A stretch of 64,000 nt of DNA from an uncultured Pirellulaceae bacterium (GTDB lineage Bacteria > Planctomycetota > Planctomycetia > Pirellulales > Pirellulaceae), in assembly GCA_938083195.1 (NCBI GenBank), contig CALKCK010000003.1, positions 1 through 64,000 of the forward strand, in the 5' to 3' direction. Positions 9,479 to 18,480 of this stretch are shown here, piece by piece (the stretch's first letter is position 1; each line of letters starts with the position of its first letter). The notes beneath the pieces are model-generated. The model ran no database searches and was not told the origin of the DNA. It saw nothing but the letters and a program-made list of their open reading frames with translations. The position numbers were made by a program, and so were the translations under genes.

Positions 9479-9497
9479 ATTGAGATTAAGTCTCAAT
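9479..9497. promoter_or_regulatory. Fur-box-like 19-bp palindrome upstream of hemP
   Basis: ATTGAGATTAAGTCTCAAT is a 19-bp inverted repeat with eight of nine pairs matching. Its core TGAGATTAAGTCTCA agrees at 13 of 15 positions with the Fur-type variant TGAGAATNATTCTCA (position 8 is N). It lies between hemP (minus strand, start 9380) and the DUF1559 gene (plus strand, start 9651). A weaker GAGA-CCAA-TCTC palindrome is at 9432-9443, nearer hemP. The iron link comes from hemP plus the site's shape; binding is untested. Confidence 0.5.
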
Positions 9498-9650
9498 TAG
9501 AGAGTCTTAGTTTAATAAATTCCGACTGCCCAGCAAGCCATCTCCGCAGAATTTAATTCTGCTTCTTCAGCCAGCCACGCACGGAGCCACCCCGAACGCC
9601 ATTGTGGCGAGGGGCGTCATTTCTTAGCTGGTATTTTAGGAGTCAGATCA

Positions 9651-10703
9651 ATGCGTTCGTATCCCTTGGTAGAAACCAACCAATCTCCGCGCACTCGAAG
9701 CGGATTCACTTTAGTCGAGTTGTTAGTCGTCATCGCGATCATTGGCATCTTGATTGGAATGCTACTTCCTGCCGTTCAACAAGTTCGAGAAGCGGCTCGC
9801 CGAACCGCCTGTGCGAACAACCTGAAACAAATCGGACTGGCGACTTTGAATTATGAGTCGGCGTTTCAGAAATTCCCTGCCAGCTGGCAGCTTCCCTACG
9901 CCAACAGCCTTAGCGGCGGCTCAACCACGGGCTGGTCGACTCAGGCACTGATTCTACCGTTTTTGGAGCAGGGCAACCTTTTTGACAACGTAGATTTCAA
10001 TCTTGGGTATGGCGATCAACCCCCCATCACAATCGGTGGCGAAACCCGACGCTTACAGGCAACCCGCATTCCAACCTATCTGTGCCCGAGTGAAGTCCGT
10101 GATGAACTAAGACTGAAGAACGGCGAGCCCTACCACTACCCGTTAAATTATGGTGGTAACGCAGGTAAGTGGTTCGTCTTTAATCCAGCCGCCAATAGTG
10201 TTGGCCAAGGTACGCTTTGCACCAATCGGAAGCTATCGATGGGTGCTATTACGGATGGCACCAGCAACACGTTGTTCTGGGGTGAAGTAAAAGCCTACAC
10301 TCCCTACTTTCGAAATGCAGCAATATCTGGCAATATCCCAATGCCTTCAGACCCAACGGTCGTTGCAGGGCTTGGTGGAGATTTTAAGTCGAGTTCAGGT
10401 CACACTGAATGGGTTGACGGTCGCGCCCACCAAACAAGCTTCACCACAACCTTCACACCCAACACAGTCGTACCGTATTTGGCTGGGAACACGCTATACG
10501 ATGTGGACTGGACGAACCAGCAAGAGGGCAAGTCGATGACCGCTATTACTTATGCGGCGGTAACTTCGCGAAGCTACCACCCTGGTGGAGTCAACACTTC
10601 TCGCTGTGACGGATCGGTTCAGTTTGAGACCAGCAAAATCTCGCTGCCAGTCTGGCAAGCCTTATCAACACGTAATGGTAGGGAAGTATTTAACGAGGAC
10701 TAA
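9651..10703 (+). CDS. DUF1559 prepilin-like secreted protein
   Basis: A 350-residue protein of the DUF1559 (SBP_bac_10) family, which is greatly expanded in planctomycetes. The N-terminus has a type IV prepilin leader: [20 protein letters not shown], with cleavage expected after the Gly and a hydrophobic helix, followed by [25 protein letters not shown]. The C-terminus has the family's H-G-G...DG element ([18 protein letters not shown]). A TAGGAG SD precedes the ATG. These proteins are thought to be pseudopilin-like surface or periplasmic components; the exact role is unknown. A strong terminator follows at 10721-10751. No pilus assembly genes are in this window. Confidence 0.92.
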   Translation: MRSYPLVETNQSPRTRSGFTLVELLVVIAIIGILIGMLLPAVQQVREAARRTACANNLKQIGLATLNYESAFQKFPASWQLPYANSLSGGSTTGWSTQALILPFLEQGNLFDNVDFNLGYGDQPPITIGGETRRLQATRIPTYLCPSEVRDELRLKNGEPYHYPLNYGGNAGKWFVFNPAANSVGQGTLCTNRKLSMGAITDGTSNTLFWGEVKAYTPYFRNAAISGNIPMPSDPTVVAGLGGDFKSSSGHTEWVDGRAHQTSFTTTFTPNTVVPYLAGNTLYDVDWTNQQEGKSMTAITYAAVTSRSYHPGGVNTSRCDGSVQFETSKISLPVWQALSTRNGREVFNED

Positions 10704-10720
10704 TCAACTCGAACGCAGCT

Positions 10721-10751
10721 GGGTTATCCGCGATCGGATAACCCTTTTTTT
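10721..10751 (+). terminator. Rho-independent terminator after the DUF1559 gene
   Basis: GGGTTATCC and GGATAACCC form a perfect 9-bp stem with loop GCGATC, followed by seven T. Its end touches the stop codon of the convergent regulator gene (10750). Confidence 0.9.
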
Positions 10752-11946
10752 ATGCATCGAATTCGAACTCGTAATCGCCAATTGTCACGAGGTCGCCCGC
10801 GGTAAGCGTCGCACTCATAACCGTCGAGTGATTAAGCTTGGTTATCCCCCGTTGGGTCAACACGACCAGAGACCATTTCCTGTTAATTAGAGTAACTGTG
10901 CAATGGAGTGCGGCAACATGATCGCTTTTCAATTTAATGCGGCACCCTTCCCGGCTACCAATCACTAATTTTGGGATATCAAGCGAATACACTTTTTCGG
11001 TCGACAAACAGGTTAATGTCGCCACTTTATTGGCGGACTGGACCGGCTCAAGGTCAACTACGGTTTTGTCAAAGACGAAACGCATTTTGACGACGTTTCC
11101 CTTTGAATTGTAACTAACAGTGTCCATAAAGGAATGCATCAGTACAGTTCCACGGCTCGCTGGTTCGTCCCAACTCCCAGCCGTCGAGGAGTCAAATCCG
11201 GGGCCATCATCCTCAATTCGAATTGCAAACCGACGATGGTTAATATCGAACCCGACACTGACTCGTCGACTAGAATACTTCTCGTCAGCTAAACGCTCCT
11301 CCACGATCTCAATCGTAGCAAGATCTCGGAGGTCAATTTTTTGCTCCGCTGGAATTTCAAGATTGCCCCGATAAAAAGAATTTTGGATCGCCTGATCAAC
11401 TGCAATGGCAATCCTCAGTCGGTCAATCCGATCTAGCGGAGTAAACGTGTGCAGCATCCGTTGACACAAAGCGACCAACTTGGGGATGAGTGAAGAGTCT
11501 GGCTTTAATTCAAATTGAAAACGCGAGCCAAAACTCTCGTCAAATAAACCATCTGAAACAGAAGCTGACGACAACAAATCCAGAACTTCTTTTACGGTAG
11601 AATCAAGCAGCACGCTAAGCTTACTCTTGGGTATGTAAGTTGTGGCTCCAGCCAGCAAGGCCTGCTCCGCGATATCTTCGCTTCCTTTTCCAGTGGTTAG
11701 AATCACCGGAATGTCGGGGTGCTTCTCCCTTACTTGACGTACCAACTCTAATCCGTCCATCCGAGGCATCTGAAGATCAGTCAAAATCAAATCGATCGAC
11801 CACTCGGTTATTTTTTCAAGAGCTTGGAATCCGTCACCTGCGGTTACGATGGTAAACCCAGGTGCATTCAACAAACCTTCCATCAGCATCAAATCAACAT
11901 CTGTATCATCGACGATTAGTAAATTGGTCACATTCCACCCTTGCAA
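10750..11946 (-). CDS. Response regulator with receiver, HATPase (RsbW-like) and FHA domains
   Basis: A 398-residue signalling protein with three modules. Residues 6-125: receiver domain with acidic pair Asp13/Asp14, phospho-acceptor Asp57 (LTDLQMP) and the conserved Lys in YIPKSK. Residues about 145-300: GHKL ATPase of the anti-sigma/RsbW kind, with N-box DQAIQNSFYRGN, G1-box IEDDGPGF and a later RGTVLMHSF. Residues about 310-398: FHA phosphothreonine-binding domain with VIGSREGC, HVAALHC and a final VTIGDYEFEF. No dimerisation/His box and no DNA-binding domain are present, so it probably acts by partner switching or Ser/Thr phosphorylation under control of receiver phosphorylation and FHA binding. 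Mechanism is inference. No cognate kinase gene adjoins it. Confidence 0.82.
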   Translation of the reverse strand: MQGWNVTNLLIVDDTDVDLMLMEGLLNAPGFTIVTAGDGFQALEKITEWSIDLILTDLQMPRMDGLELVRQVREKHPDIPVILTTGKGSEDIAEQALLAGATTYIPKSKLSVLLDSTVKEVLDLLSSASVSDGLFDESFGSRFQFELKPDSSLIPKLVALCQRMLHTFTPLDRIDRLRIAIAVDQAIQNSFYRGNLEIPAEQKIDLRDLATIEIVEERLADEKYSSRRVSVGFDINHRRFAIRIEDDGPGFDSSTAGSWDEPASRGTVLMHSFMDTVSYNSKGNVVKMRFVFDKTVVDLEPVQSANKVATLTCLSTEKVYSLDIPKLVIGSREGCRIKLKSDHVAALHCTVTLINRKWSLVVLTQRGITKLNHSTVMSATLTAGDLVTIGDYEFEFDA

Positions 11947-12128
11947 AATTCCGTTGATGAGACGCCGGACGCATCCCAGTCATAGCAACTTCACAAATTA
12001 TACCAAACACAATTTTGGGGCAGTTAGCTTGCTCCAAGAAATTATGAGCAATTTACTCACCAAAACATTTAACTCGGCTAAAACGACCCAAACGAGTTGA
12101 AAACCGCCCCTATTGCCTAATTTACCAA

Positions 12129-13010
12129 CTACTTTTTGAGTTGATCACCAAATACAGCTTTTAGCTTCTCGAGCTTTGGGGGAATCAACATTCGGCAGTA
12201 GGGATTGCCTGAATTTCTCTCAAAGTAGTTTTGATGATAATCCTCTGCGACGTAAAATTTGGTCGCCTGACTTACCTCAGTGACTACGGGCTTGGAAAAC
12301 GCTTTGGTTTCGTTCAGTTTTTTCTTGTAGGTCGTCGCTTTCTCTCGCTGCGAATCATTATGAAAAAAGACAGCCGATCGGTACTGAGGTCCAACATCAT
12401 TACCTTGTCGGTTGAGGGTTGTCGGATCGTGGGTTTTCCAGAACACCTGCAACAGAACATCAAACGAAATGACTTCAGGATCGTACTCGACCTGAATTAC
12501 CTCCGCGTGACCAGACACTTTGCTACAAACCTGCTCGTAGGTCGGATCGTCAACGACCACGTATAGCTCCTCTTTAGGACCGACAGATTCCGCCATTTTC
12601 AGCACCATCTTTCGACCGCTTACCGCGAACTTGTAGTCCTGCCCCTCTTTCATCTCCTTACCATTGAGAAACACAGACAACGGGAGATATCCTGCGGGGA
12701 CCACATCTTTCAACGAATAATCAGTTCCGCCGTCTGGCTTCAAGAACACTTCTCCACCCATGTAACCAGACTTGACCGACTTGACGCCTTTCAGTTCGAG
12801 GAAGACCGCCTCAACACACCAGAAACAACCACCACCAAAAGTTGCCTTCTCCATAGCACCAGCTTTCTCAAGATTCGCGAATGTTTGGCTCAATTCTCTG
12901 TCTGAATCAACCTCAATCCCGACTCCAGTTTGGGAAGCGTTATCGCAGCCCACCGAAAGCCCAGCACCAAGGAACACAGACAGCACACACAGAATGACGG
13001 AAAAACGCAT
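12129..13010 (-). CDS. msrA: Peptide-methionine (S)-S-oxide reductase MsrA, exported, with internal insertion
   Basis: I start at ATG 13010 (293 residues): a GGGAG SD precedes it and MRFSVILCVLSVFLG opens a signal peptide with a possible lipobox Cys22; the longer frame to 13094 adds implausible sequence. The MsrA core is clear: GCFWC at 61-65 with catalytic Cys62, GHAEV at 167-171, DPTTLNRQGNDVG near 195, and a late Cys272 as likely resolving residue. It reduces methionine-S-sulfoxide in proteins, here outside the cytoplasm. Oddity: MsrA normally passes within a few residues from GY(A/S)GG to PTYEQVC. Here about 68 residues (87-154) with a beta-rich look are inserted. No MsrB partner is seen. 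Confidence 0.9.
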   Translation of the reverse strand: MRFSVILCVLSVFLGAGLSVGCDNASQTGVGIEVDSDRELSQTFANLEKAGAMEKATFGGGCFWCVEAVFLELKGVKSVKSGYMGGEVFLKPDGGTDYSLKDVVPAGYLPLSVFLNGKEMKEGQDYKFAVSGRKMVLKMAESVGPKEELYVVVDDPTYEQVCSKVSGHAEVIQVEYDPEVISFDVLLQVFWKTHDPTTLNRQGNDVGPQYRSAVFFHNDSQREKATTYKKKLNETKAFSKPVVTEVSQATKFYVAEDYHQNYFERNSGNPYCRMLIPPKLEKLKAVFGDQLKK

Positions 13011-13301
13011 TTTAACTCCCAAACAAACAGCTCGGTCCAGTTGGCTTATGGCTACAGCGAAACAACCACCCCAACGTTTTTGCCAATATAACAAATTGTA
13101 CGAAGGCGATAACCGAGAATCAAAACCAAAGGAAACAAATAATTCTTACATAAAATCGGAACAACCACCTCTGACAAGCGAGTTACCGACAACAACAGGA
13201 ACGAGCAGGCATTTTCAGCCGCATCAAATCAAAACAGACGCTTCCCCAAGCGGCCTCAAAAACAACGCATTTGAGTTTTGGGATGGTTCGTAAAATTCCA
13301 T

Positions 13302-13330
13302 AAAAAAACCCGGCACGAAACCGTGCCGGG
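13302..13330 (-). terminator. Rho-independent terminator after the Gfo/Idh/MocA gene
   Basis: CCCGGCACG and CGTGCCGGG make a 9-bp GC-rich stem with loop AAAC; on the minus strand it is followed by seven T. It lies about 60 bases after the stop at 13392. The stretch from here to the msrA start (13011-13301) holds no gene. Confidence 0.88.
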
Positions 13331-13391
13331 CAATATTTAGTCTTCCACACTGAAAACCCAACGGAATCGCTGAGTTTGCGAGTTACCGAAT

Positions 13392-14792
13392 CTAGTGAAT
13401 CGTGTAACCATTGTGATAATCATGACGAACCATCTTTTTGGTGGCTTCATCTGCGTTAGCCGCTACCATTGTTTTCGCATCCCAGTCGATGCGTTTACCG
13501 GACAAAACGGCAAGGTTTCCGAGCAAGATAGTCTCAGTAAGTGGTCCGGAGTATTCAACGAATTCCGATACCGTCTTACCCTCGCCCTTGATGGCCTGAG
13601 CAAACTCAGTGAAGTGACCAGGCGATTTTACGTATTCAATATTCTTGAATTTCTCGTAAGGAGTGCCACCGTCGGTTGGGTTGGTAATTGATCTCTGGCG
13701 AGTAAATTCACCATCGACAATCAAACCTGTCGACCGCGGTTCACCACCGTAATCACCAGGAGAATAGAACTTACCTTTGTCGCCGACAATCAAAGCTGCA
13801 CTGGTAAAGTGCCTCTCTTTTTTCCCTCTTTGCTGTTTTGGCAAATCGGCCATCAATTCTTCCGACGGCTTCTCTCCACCATCGTACCAAATCATTTTTA
13901 AAGCCTTGCGACCGTCGAGTGCCGGAAATTCAAAAACAATCTTCGAAGATGCTGGATAACAATTGCCATCGTGTTTCTCCGAAACCGCTTCCACGGAGGT
14001 TGGAAACTTAAGATCCAGTGCCATGTAGGACATGTTAAGCGTATGGCAAGCCATATCGCCGAGGGCTCCCGTTCCGAAATCCCAAAATCCACGCCACTTA
14101 AACGGATGAATTTCTGCGCTGTAAGGACGCGTCTTGGCCGGGCCAATCCATTCCTTCCAATGCACTGTTTTCGGAGGAGTTTCTTCTTTTACTTTTAGTC
14201 CAAAACTTTGTGGCCACACAGGACGGTTGGTCCACACATGAACTTCTTTGACGTCACCGACCACTCCATTTCGAATCAACGCTGCCGATTCCCGCAAATT
14301 ACTTAGCGCGGTTCCCTGATTACCCATCTGTGTCACCACGCCAGATTCCTTGGCTGCTTCACCAAGCATTCTCGCTTCTTCGATCGAGTGAGTCAGCGGT
14401 TTCTGACAGTAAACTGCTTTCTTGGAACGAAGCCCCTGAAGCGCGGCAACGGCGTGCGAGTGATCCGGCGTACTCACGGTGACAGCATCTATCTTGTCAC
14501 CCATCTCGTCGAACATTTTTCGGAAGTCGTTGTACGTCGCTGCGTCTTTAAACTCTTGCTTCTTTTTACTTAGAGTGTTGTCGTCGATGTCGCAAATCGC
14601 AACGACTTTCCCATGGTTTCCAGCGTCGGTCGAATCGCTTGCACCCTTTCCACCCACGCCAATACAGCCAAAACGAATCTCTTCTAAAGCAGAAATACTC
14701 GGCTTAATAGAAATCCCGCCTGCAACCCATGCACCAGCACCGAGTGCCGCAGTTGACTTTACGAATTCACGACGATTAGAACCCTTCGTCAT
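13392..14792 (-). CDS. Tat-exported Gfo/Idh/MocA family oxidoreductase
   Basis: A 466-residue protein with a twin-arginine signal (SNRREFVKSTAALGAGAW, residues 5-22), so it is folded before export to the periplasm. The N-terminal Rossmann part has FGCIGVGGKGAS, VVAICDID and the family landmark CQKPLTHS, in which the Lys-Pro is the conserved EKP-type element. The C-terminal half is the Gfo/Idh/MocA alpha-beta domain. Such planctomycete proteins are NAD(P)-dependent sugar or inositol oxidoreductases, probably acting on polysaccharide breakdown products; the substrate cannot be told. Monocistronic, with its own terminator at 13302-13330. Confidence 0.9.
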   Translation of the reverse strand: MTKGSNRREFVKSTAALGAGAWVAGGISIKPSISALEEIRFGCIGVGGKGASDSTDAGNHGKVVAICDIDDNTLSKKKQEFKDAATYNDFRKMFDEMGDKIDAVTVSTPDHSHAVAALQGLRSKKAVYCQKPLTHSIEEARMLGEAAKESGVVTQMGNQGTALSNLRESAALIRNGVVGDVKEVHVWTNRPVWPQSFGLKVKEETPPKTVHWKEWIGPAKTRPYSAEIHPFKWRGFWDFGTGALGDMACHTLNMSYMALDLKFPTSVEAVSEKHDGNCYPASSKIVFEFPALDGRKALKMIWYDGGEKPSEELMADLPKQQRGKKERHFTSAALIVGDKGKFYSPGDYGGEPRSTGLIVDGEFTRQRSITNPTDGGTPYEKFKNIEYVKSPGHFTEFAQAIKGEGKTVSEFVEYSGPLTETILLGNLAVLSGKRIDWDAKTMVAANADEATKKMVRHDYHNGYTIH

Positions 14793-15075
14793 TTTTTCTC
14801 CTGGTTATTATTTTGGAAATTAATGTAGCTAAGCTGCCCCCAAGTTATCCGGAAATGAATGAGAATTCAAACATTTCGCTCATAAATTCACTCGACAACG
14901 AGCCGATTGAACTTATTACTGCCAAAGCACTCGCTTTGTCTATAGGATTATTAAAAGCTCTGTCACTATTTTAAATTGTATCGCGTCTAACATTGTAAAA
15001 CCGGCCTCCCCAACTATTCGATGCCTCCCATCAAAATTGGCGACGCCAACCGTTATTTCAAATCGGTATCGCTTG

Positions 15076-16488
15076 TCAGCCACCCACTTTTTCACGCAAT
15101 CGATCGACAATCTTTTGCATCTCGGCTTTTTCTTTGGGTGATTCCACCGTTTCAATCGCTCGATTTTCGGCTAACCTTGCCTGCCGAGTCCGCTTCTGCT
15201 CTCGCATGATCATCGCCTTGTGCAACAGTGCCTCTGCTCGCAAATCGGCAGGCATCTGCGTGTCTTCAGAGAAATCATCCAACTCCCTCAGAGCCCCTTC
15301 TTGGTCATCCATGGCGTAAAGACAATCCGCCTTGGCTCCAATTAAATCAATTCGAATGTCTGGGTTGTTTTTTGAATTCAGCAACGCCGCATCAAAACAC
15401 TCAATCGCATTTTTGAAATCACCATTGGCAGCCAGCAATGAGCCTTTTGCTAAATTTAAGTAATTCGCTCCCTGCGCCTTGGCAATCGAGGCTTCAAGCA
15501 AGTTCATCGCCTGGTCGCGTCTTCCAGAGCCAACCATTAGGTAAATTTTCTTGACAATCAGCCGCTGACGCGTTTCACCAACCACACCTTCAAGATTGAT
15601 CATTTGATCGAGAATTGAATCCGTCATCCCATTATCTTTTAGTTGCCTCGCCAAGTTCAACTTCCATTGGAATATCTCAAGCAGTTCGGTACTAGAAAAA
15701 TCAAATTGACTGACTACTTCATCAATGAATTGAATGGCCCGAGCCGGTTTTTCTACTCGAGAGATCATCATCAGGTCGGTCATAATGATTTTCCTCATTT
15801 CTGCATCGGCCGCTCCATTCCATTTCTTACGTAGACCAAGGGCATTGTCTTTGTCCAAAGCAACAATTTCTTCAACAATTTCTGGGTAGTAAACGCCAAT
15901 GATTTCCTGACGCATTTCACTGATGGCTTCATCAAGTAATCGAGCTCTCGCCTCACCCGTTTCCGCTTTCGCAGCCGCCAATTTAGCGTCTCGATTGACT
16001 CTCAATTTTCGCGCATTTTGCAACAGGTCTAGGTAATTCAAAAACCCTCCCGCCTCATACCCCGCAAACGCGAACGGCACTAGTTTGGAATCAGCGAGAA
16101 CTAACGTCGGAAAACTGTCAATTCCGTATTTCTTGGAATACCCGTCATTCTGCTTGACCAACTCGGGATCCTGAGGGCTGTTCTTAAGGAAGTCCAACTT
16201 AACGAGCACATACTGTTTCGATATTTCCTCGAGAAATTCTTTTTCAGAAAGAACTTCCTTTTCTAATTTTTTACAAGGTGGACACCAGTCACTACCGGTG
16301 AACAAAAATATCACATCCTTCTTTTCTACCTGGGCTCGTTTGATGGCCGACGGCGCGTCCTCTGTAAAACCGACTTCTTGCGCTACCAACGCGGAAATCC
16401 CAGTTAGAAAAAACAAAAGTGTCGTGACGATTCCGACCTTAAATCGGTCAACTGAAATTTCGATCGGTACTGTTGAAGTAAAACTCAT
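15076..16488 (-). CDS. Exported thioredoxin-fold protein with TPR-like C-terminus
   Basis: A 470-residue protein with an N-terminal hydrophobic signal (about residues 18-36, ending ALVAQ). Residues 40-150 form a thioredoxin-like domain of the thioredoxin_7/DsbD-gamma kind: GSDWCPPCKK with redox Cys69 and Cys72, and a cis-Pro in DSFPTLVL. Residues 160-470 are alpha-helical pairs that read as TPR-type repeats (for example LAKGSLLAANGDFKNAIECFDAAL). Likely a periplasmic disulfide oxidoreductase with a protein-binding tail; partners unknown. Flanking intergenic spaces of 283 and 258 bases show nothing notable. Confidence 0.85.
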   Translation of the reverse strand: MSFTSTVPIEISVDRFKVGIVTTLLFFLTGISALVAQEVGFTEDAPSAIKRAQVEKKDVIFLFTGSDWCPPCKKLEKEVLSEKEFLEEISKQYVLVKLDFLKNSPQDPELVKQNDGYSKKYGIDSFPTLVLADSKLVPFAFAGYEAGGFLNYLDLLQNARKLRVNRDAKLAAAKAETGEARARLLDEAISEMRQEIIGVYYPEIVEEIVALDKDNALGLRKKWNGAADAEMRKIIMTDLMMISRVEKPARAIQFIDEVVSQFDFSSTELLEIFQWKLNLARQLKDNGMTDSILDQMINLEGVVGETRQRLIVKKIYLMVGSGRRDQAMNLLEASIAKAQGANYLNLAKGSLLAANGDFKNAIECFDAALLNSKNNPDIRIDLIGAKADCLYAMDDQEGALRELDDFSEDTQMPADLRAEALLHKAMIMREQKRTRQARLAENRAIETVESPKEKAEMQKIVDRLREKVGG

Positions 16489-16746
16489 CGAGCGTCTCTC
16501 TGCTAATTTAGAAGACTGCTACCCGCGAATCTATGTACGTCGGGGATGCAAAATAAGTGCGAACAGAAATCGGAAAAATTCCCATCGCGACCCTTCTATC
16601 TTATCTTCACAGATTTCTGATGGCAATTGCGACAGTTCTCTTTTTGCCATTTCGCAACCCGCTGTTGGTTCTTTCCTTTGGACATTCCAACTCCCTTCGT
16701 TACTCACACTCGACGCCCCTATTCCCTCCCCGCATAAAAAGCGAGC

Positions 16747-17166
16747 TCATTGACGCCAACTCTTTACTTGCGGGTCCTCCAATCGGTATGCCTGTCGTTC
16801 AAACGGGTTTTCGCGATAGCAATCTTTGCCAGCCAACCATAGGCAGCCCGAACAAAGGAGGTAGGCGGGAATGAACAAAACACCCCACTTTTCGTACTGC
16901 CAAACATGAATTTGCTCGTGACTTCGTACCAGATCGAGTGTCTCTCGGTCTTGCCCCAAAATCGTATGACCAAGCGTCATTGCCGCCACTCCTTGGCTAC
17001 CTAGGCGGCTGAGAAGCCATGAAACCGAGCCACCAAAAAATTCCAAGCATCCCTCCCTAACTTGTACTCGCCCTTGCGTTAACAAACCAAACAGCCCTAA
17101 CAACAATCCAATCAGCGTATTTGGAGAGGTCCAAATATAGAGAACGACCTTAAAAATTAGTTTCAA
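16747..17166 (-). CDS. Small membrane protein with HExxH motif
   Basis: A 139-residue protein with hydrophobic segments near residues 3-30 and 95-112. It contains HEQIH followed by VWQYEKWG, an exact HExxH zinc-binding pattern, and later NPFERQAYR, where the Glu could be the third ligand as in gluzincins. I do not know a characterised member. It may be a minimal metallopeptidase or only a structural metal protein. The overlapping 74-residue frame upstream (17163-17387) looks spurious, so the gene is read as single, with a 297-base space to the divergent protease gene. Confidence 0.62.
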   Translation of the reverse strand: MKLIFKVVLYIWTSPNTLIGLLLGLFGLLTQGRVQVREGCLEFFGGSVSWLLSRLGSQGVAAMTLGHTILGQDRETLDLVRSHEQIHVWQYEKWGVLFIPAYLLCSGCLWLAGKDCYRENPFERQAYRLEDPQVKSWRQ

Positions 17167-17463
17167 CAGTACTCCCCAAAAAAATAAATTTTCAAGTTAC
17201 TTATACCCAAAAAACAAAGTTTCCACCGCGATTTTGTCACCGACAAGTAACGTTGCCACTGAATTTTTAATGAAAAACCGTTGAAAACTACGGTAAAGAA
17301 AGGGCGTCCCAACAAAAGTGCGGTGCCAAACATTAGTTCCCGCACCAAACGGAGCCTATAATGAGTTGTCGCAGGTGACCAAAACATGTGAGACGAATAT
17401 CAGCAACGACTGATTCGTGAATTGGGCTTTTAAAAAAGTTCTCAACCAATTGATAAATAATCC

Positions 17464-18450
17464 ATGGTGAATCCAAACAACAAACTTAACATTCCCCCGC
17501 ATTGGTCGCGGGCTATGCTTACCTTCGCGTTAACTCTCGCGTTCCTCGGCAGTGTCAGCGCAACCGACAACGAATCCATCCAATCTCTCAAAGAGATTGG
17601 AAAAAAGGTTGTACAAGTTGTCGACCAAAACCGTGACGCCTGCGTTGCTTTAGTGGATGGTCAAGGTTCGGGAAGCGGCGTCATTGTCTCTGAAGACGGC
17701 TTAGTGCTCACGGCGGGGCATGTCATTGAAAATACAAATTTGAGAAGCTTCGAGATCGTTCTCTCATCGGGCAGAAGAGTCAAAGCCAAGCCACTTGGGC
17801 ACAACCTCAATAATGATCTTGGGATGGCACAAATTCTCGAACCTGGCCCGTGGCCGCATGCAAAAATAAGTCGGAAAAACGATATCAAGCGAGGTGACTG
17901 GGTTGTCTCCATCGGACATTCCGGCGGCTGGGAACTCGGGCGAGATGCCCCGGTGCGAACAGGACGATTTCTAAAACTTGAAAACTCACAACTGGTAACT
18001 GACGCTGTTTTAATCGGTGGTGACTCTGGTGGCCCCCTGTTTAACCTCAAGGGAGAGGTTGTCGGAATTCACAGTTCCATTGGTGATTCGGTCAGCGAAA
18101 ACCGTCATATACCAATCGACTTATTCATTGCCGACTGGCAACGTCTGGAGGAAGGTCAGAAATGGGGCATGCTGGCGAACTTGGGACGTGACGAACAAAG
18201 AAGACCCCTGATCGGTGTGACCGTCGATCTTACCGCAGGCGAGTGCTTGGTCACCTCCGTTTTACGAAATTCGCCGGCAGCGGCGGCAGGCATCAGACAG
18301 GGAGACATCATTACCCAATTTGGAAACTCTCAGATAGCTTCTGGGCAGCAATTGATTAACGTGGTCCGTCAACAATCCGCTGGGAAACCGTATCCCATCA
18401 CCATTCGAAGGGGTGACCGAACGTTTAACTCTGAGATTACTCCTCAGTAA
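17464..18450 (+). CDS. HtrA/DegP-like serine protease with one PDZ domain
   Basis: A 328-residue exported trypsin-like protease. Signal peptide at about residues 17-33. Catalytic triad visible: His86 (LTAGHVIE), Asp118 (NNDLGMAQ) and Ser188 (GGDSGGPLF). Residues about 235-325 are a PDZ domain (LIGVTVDL, AAAAGIRQGDIITQFG). Length and order fit periplasmic Do-type proteases that degrade or sense misfolded proteins. A related but degenerate protein is encoded 30 bases downstream on the same strand, so the two are probably one operon and may work as a pair. Confidence 0.9.
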   Translation: MVNPNNKLNIPPHWSRAMLTFALTLAFLGSVSATDNESIQSLKEIGKKVVQVVDQNRDACVALVDGQGSGSGVIVSEDGLVLTAGHVIENTNLRSFEIVLSSGRRVKAKPLGHNLNNDLGMAQILEPGPWPHAKISRKNDIKRGDWVVSIGHSGGWELGRDAPVRTGRFLKLENSQLVTDAVLIGGDSGGPLFNLKGEVVGIHSSIGDSVSENRHIPIDLFIADWQRLEEGQKWGMLANLGRDEQRRPLIGVTVDLTAGECLVTSVLRNSPAAAAGIRQGDIITQFGNSQIASGQQLINVVRQQSAGKPYPITIRRGDRTFNSEITPQ

Positions 18451-18480
18451 TTTTTACGACTGCAATTTTGGCAAAATCTT

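Noticed and set aside
17163-17387. 74-codon minus-strand frame overlapping the HExxH gene by four bases
   Set aside because: Composition is unlike neighbouring proteins (scattered W, R, F, no domain), no clear SD, and it fills what should be the divergent promoter region. The ATGA-type overlap alone is not enough.
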